64,000 nucleotides of DNA from an uncultured Bacteroidales bacterium (GCA_900318265.1 ONKA01000010.1:62001-126000), one strand, 5' to 3'; numbered from the stretch's first letter, positions 50,302-59,620 are shown. Notes: generated from the sequence alone by a model not told the origin. Numbers and translations: made by a program.

Positions 50302-52302
50302 TTAAAACAGGTTTTCCAAAATCTTGTCCTCCACCAAATTCGGCAACGTGACTTTCAGCTTAGGCTCAGCCTCCATAGCGCGCTTGATGGCGAAGGTGGC
50401 GCCTTCATTTCTGGCCCAGTTGCGGCGGGCGATGCCGTTGTTCACGTCCCAATGCAGCATGCAGTGGAGGCGTCTGTCGGCGTCGGCAGTGCCGTCGAGC
50501 ACCATGCCGAAGCCACCATTGATGACTTCGCCCCAGCCTACACCGCCACCGTTGTGGATGCTCACCCAGGTGGCTCCACGGAAACCGTCGCCGATGACGT
50601 TCTGCACGGCCATGTCGGCGGTAAAGCTTGAACCGTCATAAATGTTGGAGGTCTCACGGAACGGGCTGTCGGTGCCGCTCACGTCGTGGTGGTCGCGACC
50701 GAGGACGACGGGTCCGCTCAAGCGACCGTCAGCGATGGCCTTGTTGAACTCGGCAGCGATCTTGGTTCGGCCTTCGCAGTCGGCATAGAGGATACGGGCC
50801 TGTGAGCCGACCACGAGGTGGTTCTCTTGTGCGCCACGGATCCACTGGATGTTGTCGCGCATCTGCTGCTGGATCTCGGCAGGAGCCGTGCGGGCAATCT
50901 CTTCAAGCACGTTGCAGGCGATGTCGTCGGTGACGGCGAGGTCTTCAGGCTTGCCTGAGGCGCACACCCAACGGAAGGGACCAAAGCCGTAATCGAAGCA
51001 CATGGGACCCATGATGTCCTGCACATAGCTGGGATAACGGAAGGTACCGTCTTCTTTCAGGATGTCGGCTCCAGCGCGGCTGCTCTGCAGCAGGAAGGCG
51101 TTGCCGTAGTCGAAGAAGTACATGCCCTTGGCGGTCAGCTTGTTGATGGCGGCCACATGGCGGCGCAACGAATCCTGCACCTTCTCTTTGAAGAGCTCGG
51201 GATTCTCGGCCATCATGGCTTTCGACTCCTCAAACGACTGTCCTACAGGATAGTAACCACCTGCCCACGGGTTGTGGAGCGAGGTCTGGTCGGAGCCGAG
51301 GTCGACATGGATGTCATGCTCGGCGGCATATTCCCAGAGGTCCACCACATTGCCTTGGTAGGCATAGCTGCGGGCTTCCTTCTTGGCGAGGCTTGCGTTG
51401 ACATGCTTAAACAGTTCCTCGATATTGTCGTACACCTCGTCGACCCAGCCTTGCTGATATCGCTTCTGCGTGGCAGCCGGGTTGATTTCGGCAGTGATGC
51501 TTACCACACCGGCGATGTTGCCAGCCTTGGGCTGGGCACCGCTCATGCCACCGAGGCCAGCGGTGACAAACAGCTTGCCGGCCGTGCTGCCGCCGTGCTT
51601 GCGGGCTGCGTTCAAAACGGTGATGGTGGTGCCGTGGACGATGCCTTGAGGGCCGATATACATATAGGAACCGGCGGTCATCTGGCCGTATTGCGTCACG
51701 CCGAGGGCGTTGTAACGCTCCCAGTCGTCGGGTTTGCTGTAGTTCGGGATCATCATGCCGTTGGTGACCACCACGCGCGGAGCGTCCTTATGCGAGGGGA
51801 AGAGGCCCATCGGGTGGCCGCTGTACATGGCCAGGGTCTGGTCCTCGTCCATGTTGGCGAGATATTGCATCACGAGGCGGTATTGTGCCCAGTTTTGGAA
51901 GATGGCGCCGTTGCCGCCGTAGATGATGAGTTCATGCGGATGCTGTGCCACGGCAGGGTCAAGGTTGTTTTGGATCATCAGCATGATGGCTGCGGCCTGC
52001 TTGCATTTGGCAGGGTATTCCTCGATTGGACGGGCGTACATCTTATAGGACGGGCGGAAACGGTACATGTAGATGCGACCGTATTTTTCCAGTTCCTCGG
52101 CAAATTCGGGGGCCAAAGTGGCGTGGAACTTGGCGGGGAAATAACGCAAAGCGTTGCGGATGGCCAGTTTCTTCTCGGCCTTCGTCAAGATGTCCTTGCG
52201 TTTGGGCGCATGGTTGATGGTGGTATCGTAAGGTTTCACTTCCGGCAGTTCATCGGGGATGCCGGCAAGAATCTCTTTTTGGAAATCGTTGAGTGTACTC
52301 AT
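50302..52302 (-). CDS. hutU: Urocanate hydratase
   Basis: 666 residues, longer than the ~555-residue proteobacterial enzyme and nearer the eukaryote-like form. It converts urocanate to imidazolone propionate in histidine breakdown, using tightly bound NAD+. Family blocks: LIIYGGNGAIFQNWAQYRLVM, YSGHPMGLFPSH, YIGPQGIVHGTT, LFVTAGLGGMSGAQPKA (NAD loop), YGNAFLLQSSRAG, MGPMCFDYGFGPFRWVC and the late GVGWGEVINGGFGMVLDG. Other hut genes are not in the window. A -7 box (minus TATCTTTG, 52344-52351) lies about 42 bases upstream, in a region shared with the divergent amidase gene. Confidence 0.97.
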   Translation of the reverse strand: MSTLNDFQKEILAGIPDELPEVKPYDTTINHAPKRKDILTKAEKKLAIRNALRYFPAKFHATLAPEFAEELEKYGRIYMYRFRPSYKMYARPIEEYPAKCKQAAAIMLMIQNNLDPAVAQHPHELIIYGGNGAIFQNWAQYRLVMQYLANMDEDQTLAMYSGHPMGLFPSHKDAPRVVVTNGMMIPNYSKPDDWERYNALGVTQYGQMTAGSYMYIGPQGIVHGTTITVLNAARKHGGSTAGKLFVTAGLGGMSGAQPKAGNIAGVVSITAEINPAATQKRYQQGWVDEVYDNIEELFKHVNASLAKKEARSYAYQGNVVDLWEYAAEHDIHVDLGSDQTSLHNPWAGGYYPVGQSFEESKAMMAENPELFKEKVQDSLRRHVAAINKLTAKGMYFFDYGNAFLLQSSRAGADILKEDGTFRYPSYVQDIMGPMCFDYGFGPFRWVCASGKPEDLAVTDDIACNVLEEIARTAPAEIQQQMRDNIQWIRGAQENHLVVGSQARILYADCEGRTKIAAEFNKAIADGRLSGPVVLGRDHHDVSGTDSPFRETSNIYDGSSFTADMAVQNVIGDGFRGATWVSIHNGGGVGWGEVINGGFGMVLDGTADADRRLHCMLHWDVNNGIARRNWARNEGATFAIKRAMEAEPKLKVTLPNLVEDKILENLF

Positions 52303-52343
52303 TTTATTTTTATGTTGTTTTTATATGACTTTCCTTGAATCCG

Positions 52344-52351
52344 CAAAGATA
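52344..52351 (-). promoter_or_regulatory. -7 box for hutU
   Basis: Minus-strand TATCTTTG; -33 partner weak. Confidence 0.5.
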
Positions 52352-52420
52352 CGAAATCTTTAGATTCGACGAAACGAAGTGAGTCAAAAAAACTCATTCC
52401 CTTTAAAAAAGAAAAAAGTG

Positions 52421-52428
52421 TATTTTTG
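52421..52428 (+). promoter_or_regulatory. -7 box for the exported amidase gene
   Basis: TATTTTTG, 17 bases before ATG 52446. It shows that the in-frame TTG at 52437 would lie at or just past the transcription start. -33 partner weak. Confidence 0.55.
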
Positions 52429-52445
52429 TCATCAAATTGTATGCT

Positions 52446-54197
52446 ATGAAACGTCTGTTTGTGTTTTTTACGCTTTCTCTGTTGCTTCCTATGATTGGAT
52501 TGGCGCAAAACAATGAAATACAAAGCTATAAGTCTGCCTTCAATGTTGCGTATGAAGCTTGCCCCGACATTCCAAGAGGCTTGCTTGAGGCTGTCTCGTT
52601 CACCAACACGCATTGCTATCATTTGACGGACGCCAACTATTTCAACGATGGTCCCGATGCCATGCCACGTGCATACGGTTTGATGGGTTTGGTGAAGGAC
52701 GGCAAGAACTATTTCCGTGAGAACCTGCATCTTGTGTCGGAGTTGTCGGGCATTTCGGAAGCAGAGGTATTGGAAAGTCCAGAAAAGAATGTGTTGGCAT
52801 ACGCTAAGGCATTCGACCGTTTGGCAAAAGAGAGCAAGGCTTCTGATATTAAAGGTTATCTTTCTGTAATCCAACAACTTTCAGAACTTCCGATGGGGGA
52901 GGGTGTGGACATATATCCCATGCAATCGATGTTGTATTCGGTGTGCCTTTTTCTGAACGATGCCAAAAAGGCGGAGCAATATGGTTTCAAACAGTATCAT
53001 GTTGACTTGAAGGACGTTTTTTCTGAAAACCTGGAAATGCTCACTGCTCCTGAAATAGGTGTCACACGAGGCCCCGACTATCCTTTGGCCATCTGGGATC
53101 CTGCTCCGGAATGCAACTGGGAGCCCCGTACCAAACCTGTTAAAGCCATAGTGATTCACTATACAGAAGGCACCTACGCGGGTTGCATCAGCTGGTTCAA
53201 GAATTGTGATGCAGAGGTTTCTGCCCACTATGTCATCCGCTCTGCCGATGGTCAGGTGACGCAGATGGTGCGCGAAGCCGACAAGGCTTGGCATGCCCGC
53301 TCGGCCAATGGCTATACCATCGGCATCGAGCATGAGGCCTATGGCAATATCTGGAGTTTTTTTACGGATGAGATGTATCGGTCGTCAGCCGATTTGGTGC
53401 GTGACATCTGCTCTCGTGTTGCTGCCATCAACGGACATCGCACCTTTTATCGTGACACCCTTGACAACGGCACCTGTCTCAACTATGGTGTCCATGACCT
53501 CGGTGGCGAAGATGCTTGTACCAAAATCCGCGGTCACCAGCATTATCCCGACCAGACGCATACCGACCCGGGGCCGTATTGGGATTGGAACTATTACTAC
53601 AAGCTCATCAATGAAGGCACACCTGTCACCGTCCTTGAAGGAACGGAAGGACGTCTCGACCATCGCAACTATGGCGACGACGAACGCAAGATTTGGGTGA
53701 TCCGTGGCCCAGAAGAGTCGACCATACAATTGGATTTCAGCAGTTTCAATTTGGAGGCTGACTATGATTTCCTGTGGGTTTATGATGGGGATGACGTGTA
53801 TGCCCCGAAGATAGGCCGGTGGAACACCCAGAGTCCAGGCGTGGTGCAGTCTTCCTCCAATGTGATGTGCGTCGAGTTCCGCTCCGATTGTGCCACCACT
53901 TCCACGGGGTGGGAAGCCTCATGGAGCGCCGTAATGCCTACGCCTGTTGGTCCAGAAATGCCTGAAATTGAGCTTGGTATCTACCCCAATCCTACTAACG
54001 ACAAGTTCACGGTGACATTGGATTCGGAAGGCATTTCGGATTTGGTGGTTTTCGATGTGTTGGGCAACATCATGACGTCGGTTCGCTTCCAAAGGAGTGT
54101 TGAGATAGATGCAAGTAACTGGGCGTCAGGAGTTTATTTTGTTAATTACGGCAAACCCGTTCAGATGGGTAAGGTGGTCAAACTGACAAAGCTATAA
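52446..54197 (+). CDS. T9SS-exported N-acetylmuramoyl-L-alanine amidase with CUB-like domain
   Basis: 583 residues from ATG 52446 (MKRLFVFFTLSLLLPMIGLAQ), signal peptide about 1-21. A helical N-terminal domain (about 25-185) is lysozyme-associated-like. An Amidase_2 domain (about 215-370) shows AIVIHYTEGTYAGCISWF with the first zinc His, SAHYVIRSADGQVTQMV, IGIEHEAYG and a second ligand in RGHQHYPDQTHTDPG. A CUB-like domain (about 385-480; LEADYDFLWVYDGDD, STGWEASWSAV) follows, and the end is a T9SS type A sorting domain (GIYPNPTNDKFTVTL, SGVYFVNYG). It should be displayed on or released from the cell surface and attack peptidoglycan outside the cell, perhaps of other bacteria. Zinc ligands are intact. 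Confidence 0.92.
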   Translation: MKRLFVFFTLSLLLPMIGLAQNNEIQSYKSAFNVAYEACPDIPRGLLEAVSFTNTHCYHLTDANYFNDGPDAMPRAYGLMGLVKDGKNYFRENLHLVSELSGISEAEVLESPEKNVLAYAKAFDRLAKESKASDIKGYLSVIQQLSELPMGEGVDIYPMQSMLYSVCLFLNDAKKAEQYGFKQYHVDLKDVFSENLEMLTAPEIGVTRGPDYPLAIWDPAPECNWEPRTKPVKAIVIHYTEGTYAGCISWFKNCDAEVSAHYVIRSADGQVTQMVREADKAWHARSANGYTIGIEHEAYGNIWSFFTDEMYRSSADLVRDICSRVAAINGHRTFYRDTLDNGTCLNYGVHDLGGEDACTKIRGHQHYPDQTHTDPGPYWDWNYYYKLINEGTPVTVLEGTEGRLDHRNYGDDERKIWVIRGPEESTIQLDFSSFNLEADYDFLWVYDGDDVYAPKIGRWNTQSPGVVQSSSNVMCVEFRSDCATTSTGWEASWSAVMPTPVGPEMPEIELGIYPNPTNDKFTVTLDSEGISDLVVFDVLGNIMTSVRFQRSVEIDASNWASGVYFVNYGKPVQMGKVVKLTKL

Positions 54198-54227
54198 TCG
54201 CTTGATTGAACAATATTCACGTTCTTG

Positions 54228-54259
54228 TTGCGTTCATCAAGGGATTTTTCCTATCTTTG
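54228..54259 (+). promoter_or_regulatory. Promoter of the type B T9SS protein operon
   Basis: TTG 54228-54230, 21-base spacer, TATCTTTG 54252-54259; ATG 54278 follows. The earlier in-frame start at 54206 is upstream of transcription. Confidence 0.72.
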
Positions 54260-54277
54260 CACCCTATTTCAATTGGA

Positions 54278-55489
54278 ATGAGAAACAAAACCATAATATG
54301 CAAAGCCTTGCTGCTCTTCTTGGCCTTGACCTGTTCGGCTTTTGCCAAGGCACAGGATCCTTGCGAGATTACCTGTAACGCCGAGATGCCCGTTTGCTCC
54401 GAATCGGCGGTGACGCTCAGCGTGCCAAATAATTACATGTATTCTTTCTTGTGGTCACCGGGCGGCCAGACGACCAACAGCATTACCGTATATCCCACCG
54501 AGACAACGACCTATAGTGTCGAGGTTCGTGAGGCGGAGAGCAACAATCTGGTGTGCCAAAACGAGATCAGGGTGGAGGTGAAGCCGCGTTTCGAGGTCAA
54601 GTTCCGACAGGTGAAGCTGACCTGCAGCAACAGGGAAGAGGAAAACGGAAGGAATGCCCAAGTTGTGGCCACGGTCGACAGCACGGCAGGCGTTTATGAG
54701 CCACCTTTCAACTACCAATGGGAACTGAGTCCCCTCCATATTGCACCTAACGATCCTTCGTGGGCCATTGGCTTGGAGGCTTACAAATACTATCACATCA
54801 AGGTGACCGACAACCGTGGTTGCATGCAACGTGACAGTGTGAAACTGAAAGCCTATCCCAATCCCGTGGTTGAAATCACGACTGAACCGAAAGACACGGT
54901 CTATCTGCAAAACCCGCACGTGACGTATTCCTTTGAGAACCTTTCGGAAGACACGCTGCAAATCAGCAATTTCTATTGGATTCTCAATCAGCAGTACAAC
55001 ATTACATCCACCTCGCCTGAGCCACGTTTCACTTACGTGGAGACGGGCGACTTCAGCACGGAGTTGAAAGTGTACAATCCGCAGGGTTGCGACACTTCCT
55101 ATTTCCACAGCGTCAGGGTGGAGCCCGTGAAGTTGAAGATCCCGAATGTCTTTACGCCCAATGGCGACGGCATCAATGACTATTTCATCATTTCTTTGGA
55201 GAATGGCAGCGATACGCCCCACAACAATGGAGGTGGCACTCGTGGTCATCGTGATGAAGGGCTGGAATACGAGAACTATGAGCCTTTGAGCAGCTATTAT
55301 GAAAAGACCGACTTGACTATCTTCAACCGTTGGGGACGCATCGTCTACCAGTCGAACGACTACCAAAACGACTGGGACGGCGGCGGCCTCTCGGATGGCA
55401 CCTATTTCTATGTGCTGAAATGCCATGGCTTGAAAAATGACGCCACCTATCAAGGCTCGGTGATGATTATCAAAACTAGAAGAGAATGA
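54278..55489 (+). CDS. T9SS type B (gliding-motility-associated C-terminal) exported protein
   Basis: 403 residues from ATG 54278. Signal peptide about 1-26 (TIICKALLLFLALTCSAFAKAQ). Two to three Ig-like/PKD-like beta domains follow (VTLSVPNNYMYSFLWSPGGQTTNSI; TYSFENLSEDTLQIS; FTYVETGDFSTELKVYNPQGCDTS). The C-terminus is the CHU_C/gliding-type sorting domain: IPNVFTPNGDGINDYF, LTIFNRWGRIVYQSNDY, NDWDGGGLSDGTYFYVLK. Type B tails direct surface delivery and usually depend on a PorP/SprF-like partner, not present here. A likely surface adhesin. The last four bases overlap the next start (ATGA), coupling it to a DUF1573 lipoprotein. Confidence 0.92.
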   Translation: MRNKTIICKALLLFLALTCSAFAKAQDPCEITCNAEMPVCSESAVTLSVPNNYMYSFLWSPGGQTTNSITVYPTETTTYSVEVREAESNNLVCQNEIRVEVKPRFEVKFRQVKLTCSNREEENGRNAQVVATVDSTAGVYEPPFNYQWELSPLHIAPNDPSWAIGLEAYKYYHIKVTDNRGCMQRDSVKLKAYPNPVVEITTEPKDTVYLQNPHVTYSFENLSEDTLQISNFYWILNQQYNITSTSPEPRFTYVETGDFSTELKVYNPQGCDTSYFHSVRVEPVKLKIPNVFTPNGDGINDYFIISLENGSDTPHNNGGGTRGHRDEGLEYENYEPLSSYYEKTDLTIFNRWGRIVYQSNDYQNDWDGGGLSDGTYFYVLKCHGLKNDATYQGSVMIIKTRRE

Positions 55490-55953
55490 AAAACCTTTTG
55501 AATATCAAGTATTTATTTGTTGCCGCTGTGACGATGTGCGTGATGATTGCCTGTGGGGGCAAGGACAGAGACAACCTTTCCACCGACTTGGTGACCAACC
55601 CTAAATCAGCCTCAGAGACTTCCAACAAGCAGGCTGCCATCAAGTTCGACAAGGAAGAGCACGACTTCGGCACTTTGCTGCAAGGCGAGGTGGTGACCTA
55701 TTCCTTCCATTTCACCAATACGGGTAACACACCTTTGATTATCAGCGATGTGGGGTCGAGTTGTGGCTGCACGGTGGGCGACTATCCCCGCGAGCCTATC
55801 GCTCCCGGCAAGACGGGCGACATCAAGGTGACCTATAACAGCTCAGGCCATCACGGCTTCCAAAGCCGTTTCCTGACGGTCATGTCAAACACCAACCCGG
55901 CCAAGACCACCTTGCGTATTAAGGGCACGGTGCAAACGCCGGATCAGTATTAG
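55486..55953 (+). CDS. DUF1573 lipoprotein
   Basis: 155 residues. Lipoprotein signal 1-23 with lipobox MIAC (NIKYLFVAAVTMCVMIACGG), a short polar linker, then a DUF1573 Ig-like domain from about 50: FDKEEHDFGTLLQGEVVTYSFHFTNTGNTPLIISDVGSSCGCTV, with the family's characteristic SCGCT cysteines, and GKTGDIKVTYNSSGHHG. The role of DUF1573 is unknown; it is widespread in Bacteroidota envelopes. Overlap of four bases with the preceding type B protein suggests a joint role at the surface. A dispersed palindrome follows the stop. Confidence 0.92.
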   Translation: MKNLLNIKYLFVAAVTMCVMIACGGKDRDNLSTDLVTNPKSASETSNKQAAIKFDKEEHDFGTLLQGEVVTYSFHFTNTGNTPLIISDVGSSCGCTVGDYPREPIAPGKTGDIKVTYNSSGHHGFQSRFLTVMSNTNPAKTTLRIKGTVQTPDQY

Positions 55954-55958
55954 TTTAA

Positions 55959-55982
55959 GGCCCCTGAGCCTGTCGAAGGGCC
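55959..55982. repeat. CCTGAGC-TGTCGAAGG repeat, single copy
   Basis: GGCCCCTGAGCCTGTCGAAG followed by GGCC: core at 55963-55979 with GGCCC/GGGCC ends. Same family as the ptrB insertion and the 41753 terminator; may act as a terminator stem. Confidence 0.75.
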
Positions 55983-56030
55983 GATATGATCGAATCAAAT
56001 TTTGAATCTTAAATCTTTAAATTACATAAA

Positions 56031-56366
56031 ATGAACAACTTACTTATTTTACTCCAGGCTGCTGAGCAAGCCGCAGAACAAGCTCCGACCTTCATGCAAA
56101 AGTATGGTAGCCTGTTTTTCATCATTCTCCTCATCGTCGTTTTCTGGTTGTTCTTCATCCGTCCTCAGTCGAAGAAGGCTAAGGAAGAACAGAAATACCG
56201 CGACAGCCTGCAAAAAGGCGACAAAGTGGTCACCATCGGCGGTTTCCACGGCAAGGTGGTCGAAGTGAAGGACACCACCGTTGTCATCTCTCTCGCTCCC
56301 AACACGGAAGTGGAAGTGGAGAAGAGCGCATTGGTTCAGAGCGCCAGCCGCGTTGGCCAAGCCTAA
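56031..56366 (+). CDS. yajC: Preprotein translocase subunit YajC
   Basis: 111 residues, normal length. A single transmembrane segment (about 26-46, YGSLFFIILLIVVFWLFFI) is followed by the signature RPQSKKAKEEQKYRDSLQKGDKVVTIGGFHGKV and a beta-domain ending VEVEKSALVQ. It associates with SecDF-YidC at the inner membrane to help protein export; secA is in the same window. First gene of the conserved yajC-ybbR-coaE cluster, 23 bases before ybbR. No promoter box was recognised immediately upstream. Confidence 0.96.
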   Translation: MNNLLILLQAAEQAAEQAPTFMQKYGSLFFIILLIVVFWLFFIRPQSKKAKEEQKYRDSLQKGDKVVTIGGFHGKVVEVKDTTVVISLAPNTEVEVEKSALVQSASRVGQA

Positions 56367-56389
56367 TCTAATCATCGGAGCGGTTTGAC

Positions 56390-57352
56390 ATGACGGACGA
56401 GTTGAATCGTATCAAACAGAAGGTGGAACGCACCAACAAGCATTCCGCCTTCACTTTTCTCATTTTTTTGGTCATCTCCACCGCAGCGTGGTTTTTGGTC
56501 AAATTGTCGGAGAACTATGTCACCCAGACCACCTTCCGATTGCAGATGGAGGAAGTGCAGGCCGACAAATGGATTTCGTCGGATGAGCAATCTGTAAAGA
56601 TGTCGCTCAACATCGACGGCTTCCATACCTTGAGATACAAGATGATTCGCGACCGCGTCGTCACCATTCCCTTGAACGAGGTGTCGTATCGCCTCGAAAA
56701 TGGCAATACCTATTCTTTCAGTAGCCAATATGTGGCTGAGAAAGTAGCTGAGAAGCTTAATATCAACGCGTCTGACATCACCATGAACGACGCGAAGATC
56801 TATTTCACTTTGGATGCATTGAAGTCGAAGGTGGTACCTGTCGTCCTGCAGTCCAATGTCACGACGGCGCGGCAATACGACATCTATGGCATCCCCACAC
56901 TTGATCCTTCGTCAGTAACGGTTTACGGACCGCAAGAGGTCATTGATACCATCAAGACGGTCAGGACCGAACCCCTGATCATGAACAATGTGAGTCAGAA
57001 TTTCAATGCCACTTTGCCTCTTGACCTGCTTGGTGGTCGTATTCATTCTAATGTGAAGGAGGTGAAAGCCGAGGTGCAAGTGGAAAAATTCACCGAGATG
57101 GATGTCGAAGTGCCCATCAAGATGACCGACAGCCTGAAGATGCGTTTCTTCCCCGAGACGATGACGGTGAAGTGCCTCGTGGCCATGCGCGACTACGCCT
57201 CCATCACCCCTGAGAATTTTGTGGTAGCAGTCGACAAGCAGCAACTGAAGGCTATGCAACCTCTGCTTGATGTCAGGCTTGCTTCGTGGCCGCCCACTGT
57301 CCAAATCCTCAGTACCCGCCCCGACAAGGTGGAATATCTCATTGTGCAATGA
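56390..57352 (+). CDS. YbbR-like domain protein
   Basis: 320 residues. One N-terminal transmembrane segment (about 21-39, FTFLIFLVISTAAWFLVKL) anchors it, followed by two to three YbbR-like beta domains (for example VVPVVLQSNVTTARQYDIYGIPTLDPSSVTVYGPQ, and MDVEVPIKMTD...). In Firmicutes the YbbR protein CdaR regulates the c-di-AMP cyclase CdaA, but no cyclase is adjacent here. The yajC-ybbR-coaE order is conserved in Bacteroidota, from memory. The stop overlaps the coaE start by four bases (ATGA), so they are translationally coupled. Confidence 0.88.
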   Translation: MTDELNRIKQKVERTNKHSAFTFLIFLVISTAAWFLVKLSENYVTQTTFRLQMEEVQADKWISSDEQSVKMSLNIDGFHTLRYKMIRDRVVTIPLNEVSYRLENGNTYSFSSQYVAEKVAEKLNINASDITMNDAKIYFTLDALKSKVVPVVLQSNVTTARQYDIYGIPTLDPSSVTVYGPQEVIDTIKTVRTEPLIMNNVSQNFNATLPLDLLGGRIHSNVKEVKAEVQVEKFTEMDVEVPIKMTDSLKMRFFPETMTVKCLVAMRDYASITPENFVVAVDKQQLKAMQPLLDVRLASWPPTVQILSTRPDKVEYLIVQ

Positions 57353-57957
57353 AGAAAGTCGCCATCACCGGCAACATCGGCAGCGGCAAGTCGTGGGTGT
57401 GCGAGTTGTTCAAGCAGCATTTGGGTATCCCTGTCTACAGCAGCGACAATGCAGCCAAGCAGATGTATTTCCTGCCTGATGTGCGTCAACAATTGGTGAA
57501 ACGCTTTGGTGACGCATTTTATCTTTCTGATACGGAACTGAATAAACTGAATAGAAAGTACATCGCCGACTTGATTTTCCATGATGAAAAAGCCCAAGCC
57601 GACTTGGAAGGCATACTTTATCCCGCCTTGTTCGTCGATTTTGAGCAGTGGATGGAAAAACAAGACGCGCCATACGTCCTGTTTGAATCGGCATTGGTTT
57701 TTGAGAAGCGTTTGGAAAAGCGGTTTGACGCCATCGTGATGGTGTCGGCATCGGAAGCCACTCGCCTCCGGCGCGCCATGGAGCGCGACCATTGCGATGA
57801 GGCCACCGTCAGGGCACGCATGGCCAAACAATGGCCCGAAGAAGGCAAGCGTCTGCTTGCCGATTTCGTCATTTGGCATGAAAACGATGACGAAGACGAT
57901 GCCTTGATGAGACAAATCATCTCAGTGCACAAGTTTTGCGGAATAAATCCGCAATGA
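57349..57957 (+). CDS. coaE: Dephospho-CoA kinase
   Basis: 202 residues from ATG 57349 (MKKVAITGNIGSGKSWV), which overlaps the ybbR stop by four bases. It phosphorylates the 3'-OH of dephospho-CoA, completing the pathway begun at coaD in this window. P-loop GNIGSGKS, the CoA-binding lid (YSSDNAAKQMYFLPDVRQQL), DLIFHDEKAQADLEGILYPAL and the VFESALVFEKRLEKRFD Walker-B-like stretch are present; R/D-rich DHCDEATVRARMAKQWPEEGK is the mobile lid. Upstream in-frame codons to 57286 belong to the ybbR overlap. Length is normal. Confidence 0.96.
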   Translation: MKKVAITGNIGSGKSWVCELFKQHLGIPVYSSDNAAKQMYFLPDVRQQLVKRFGDAFYLSDTELNKLNRKYIADLIFHDEKAQADLEGILYPALFVDFEQWMEKQDAPYVLFESALVFEKRLEKRFDAIVMVSASEATRLRRAMERDHCDEATVRARMAKQWPEEGKRLLADFVIWHENDDEDDALMRQIISVHKFCGINPQ

Positions 57958-57971
57958 TGGTAACTTTTTTC

Positions 57972-58001
57972 TTGTTGGTAAGGTTTTTCTTTGTATCTTT
58001 G
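57972..58001 (+). promoter_or_regulatory. Promoter of iorA
   Basis: TTG 57972-57974, 19-base spacer, TATCTTTG 57994-58001, about 33 bases before the predicted leader end and ATG 58039. Confidence 0.78.
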
Positions 58002-58038
58002 TGCCAACTCATAAAGTATAAGTACAAGATTTATAGAT

Positions 58039-59619
58039 ATGGAGAAAGTATTGCTTTTAGGCGATGAGGCCATTGCACAGGGCTTCATCGACGCTGGCGG
58101 CTCGGCCATCAACAGCTACCCGGGCACGCCTTCAACCCAAATCACAGAGTATGTCATCAACTCGAAGCAAGCCAAAGAACTCGGCGTGATCGCCAACTGG
58201 TGCGCAAACGAGAAGACGGCCCTCGAAGCCTCCATCGGCGTGGCTTACGCTGGCAAACGTGCCATGACCTGCATGAAGCACGTGGGTCTTAACGTCTGCG
58301 GCGACCCCTTCATGAATGCTGCCATCATCGGCACGAAGGGCGTCCTTATCGTGGTGGCCGACGACCCGAGCATGTTCTCGTCGCAGGACGAACAGGACAG
58401 CCGCTTCTATGGTCATTGGGCCATGATCCCCATGCTGGAGCCTTCCAACCAACAGGAAGCCTACGACATGGTACATTACGGCTATGACCTGAGTGAGAAA
58501 CTCGGCACGCCGGTGCTCTACCGCATCCCGACCCGTCTGGCCCACAGCCGCGCTGGTGTGGTGCGCAAGCCCGTCCGTCCGCAAAACGAGCTCACCGAGC
58601 CTGCCGATGCCAAGTCATTTGTGCTGCTGCCGGCCAACGCCAAGCGCCTCTATCGCGACTTGATTGACAAGCAACCTGCCTTCGAAGAGGCTTCAGCCAC
58701 TTCGGGCTTCAACAAGTATTTCGATGGTCCCAAGAAGAATATCGGTATCATTACCACGGGTATTGCCTATAACTACCTGATGGAGAACTTCCCCGATGGC
58801 AAGTGCCCGTATCCTGTTGTCAAGGTGACGCAATATCCGTTGCCTTACGATATGATTAACAAGCTCTACGACGAGTGCGACGAGATCCTCGTCCTCGAAG
58901 ACGGTCAGCCGTTTGTTGAAGAGCATATCAAGGGCTTCCTCGGCAAGGGTAAGAATGTCATGGGTCGTCTCGATGAGACTATCCGCCGCGATGGTGAATT
59001 GAACGCCGAAAAGGTCGCTAAGGCTCTCGGCATGGATGTGCCGGTGATGTATAAGGTGCCGGAAGTGGTCACCAACCGTCCGCCCGCGCTCTGCCAGGGC
59101 TGCCCGCACGTCGACAGCTACAATGCCTTGAACGCTGTCATGGCCAACCATAAGGGTGGCAAGGTGTTCGGCGATATCGGCTGCTACACCTTGGGCTTCA
59201 ACATGGGTGCCATCAACACCACCGTGTGCATGGGCGCCTCCATCACCATGGCCAAGGGCGCCAGCGAGGTGGGCATCTTCCCGAGCGTGGCCGTCATCGG
59301 CGACGGTACCTTCGGTCACAGCGGCTTGACAGGCCTTATGGACTGCGTCAACGAGAAGGCCAACGTCGTGGTCATGATCCTCGACAATGACATCACCGCC
59401 ATGACGGGTGGCCAGCCTTCGTCGGCACACAACAAGATTCGCCGCATCTGCGAAGGCCTCGGCGTGGAGCCGGAGCACATCCGCGACATCATCCCGTTGC
59501 CCAAGAACCACGAAGAGAACGTGAAGATCATCGAAGAAGAGGTCAACTACAACGGCGTGTCCGTCATCATCCCGCACCGCACCTGCATCGTGGAACTCAA
59601 AAAGCATATGAAGAAGTGA
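58039..59619 (+). CDS. iorA: Indolepyruvate ferredoxin oxidoreductase, alpha subunit, without ferredoxin domain
   Basis: 526 residues. It decarboxylates aryl pyruvates to acyl-CoA using thiamine diphosphate. The pyrimidine-binding domain is N-terminal (INSYPGTPSTQITEYV, NEKTALEASIGVAYAG); the diphosphate domain is C-terminal (CQGCPHVDSYNAL, GDIGCYTLGF, GDGTFGHSGLTGLMDCVNEK with NDITAMTGGQPS). The ~600-residue archaeal enzymes end in two 4Fe-4S clusters with CxxCxxC motifs; here the protein stops at IPHRTCIVELKKHMKK with no such motif. Electrons must therefore leave by another route. It is followed by iorB 155 bases later. Confidence 0.93.
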   Translation: MEKVLLLGDEAIAQGFIDAGGSAINSYPGTPSTQITEYVINSKQAKELGVIANWCANEKTALEASIGVAYAGKRAMTCMKHVGLNVCGDPFMNAAIIGTKGVLIVVADDPSMFSSQDEQDSRFYGHWAMIPMLEPSNQQEAYDMVHYGYDLSEKLGTPVLYRIPTRLAHSRAGVVRKPVRPQNELTEPADAKSFVLLPANAKRLYRDLIDKQPAFEEASATSGFNKYFDGPKKNIGIITTGIAYNYLMENFPDGKCPYPVVKVTQYPLPYDMINKLYDECDEILVLEDGQPFVEEHIKGFLGKGKNVMGRLDETIRRDGELNAEKVAKALGMDVPVMYKVPEVVTNRPPALCQGCPHVDSYNALNAVMANHKGGKVFGDIGCYTLGFNMGAINTTVCMGASITMAKGASEVGIFPSVAVIGDGTFGHSGLTGLMDCVNEKANVVVMILDNDITAMTGGQPSSAHNKIRRICEGLGVEPEHIRDIIPLPKNHEENVKIIEEEVNYNGVSVIIPHRTCIVELKKHMKK

Positions 59620-59620
59620 T

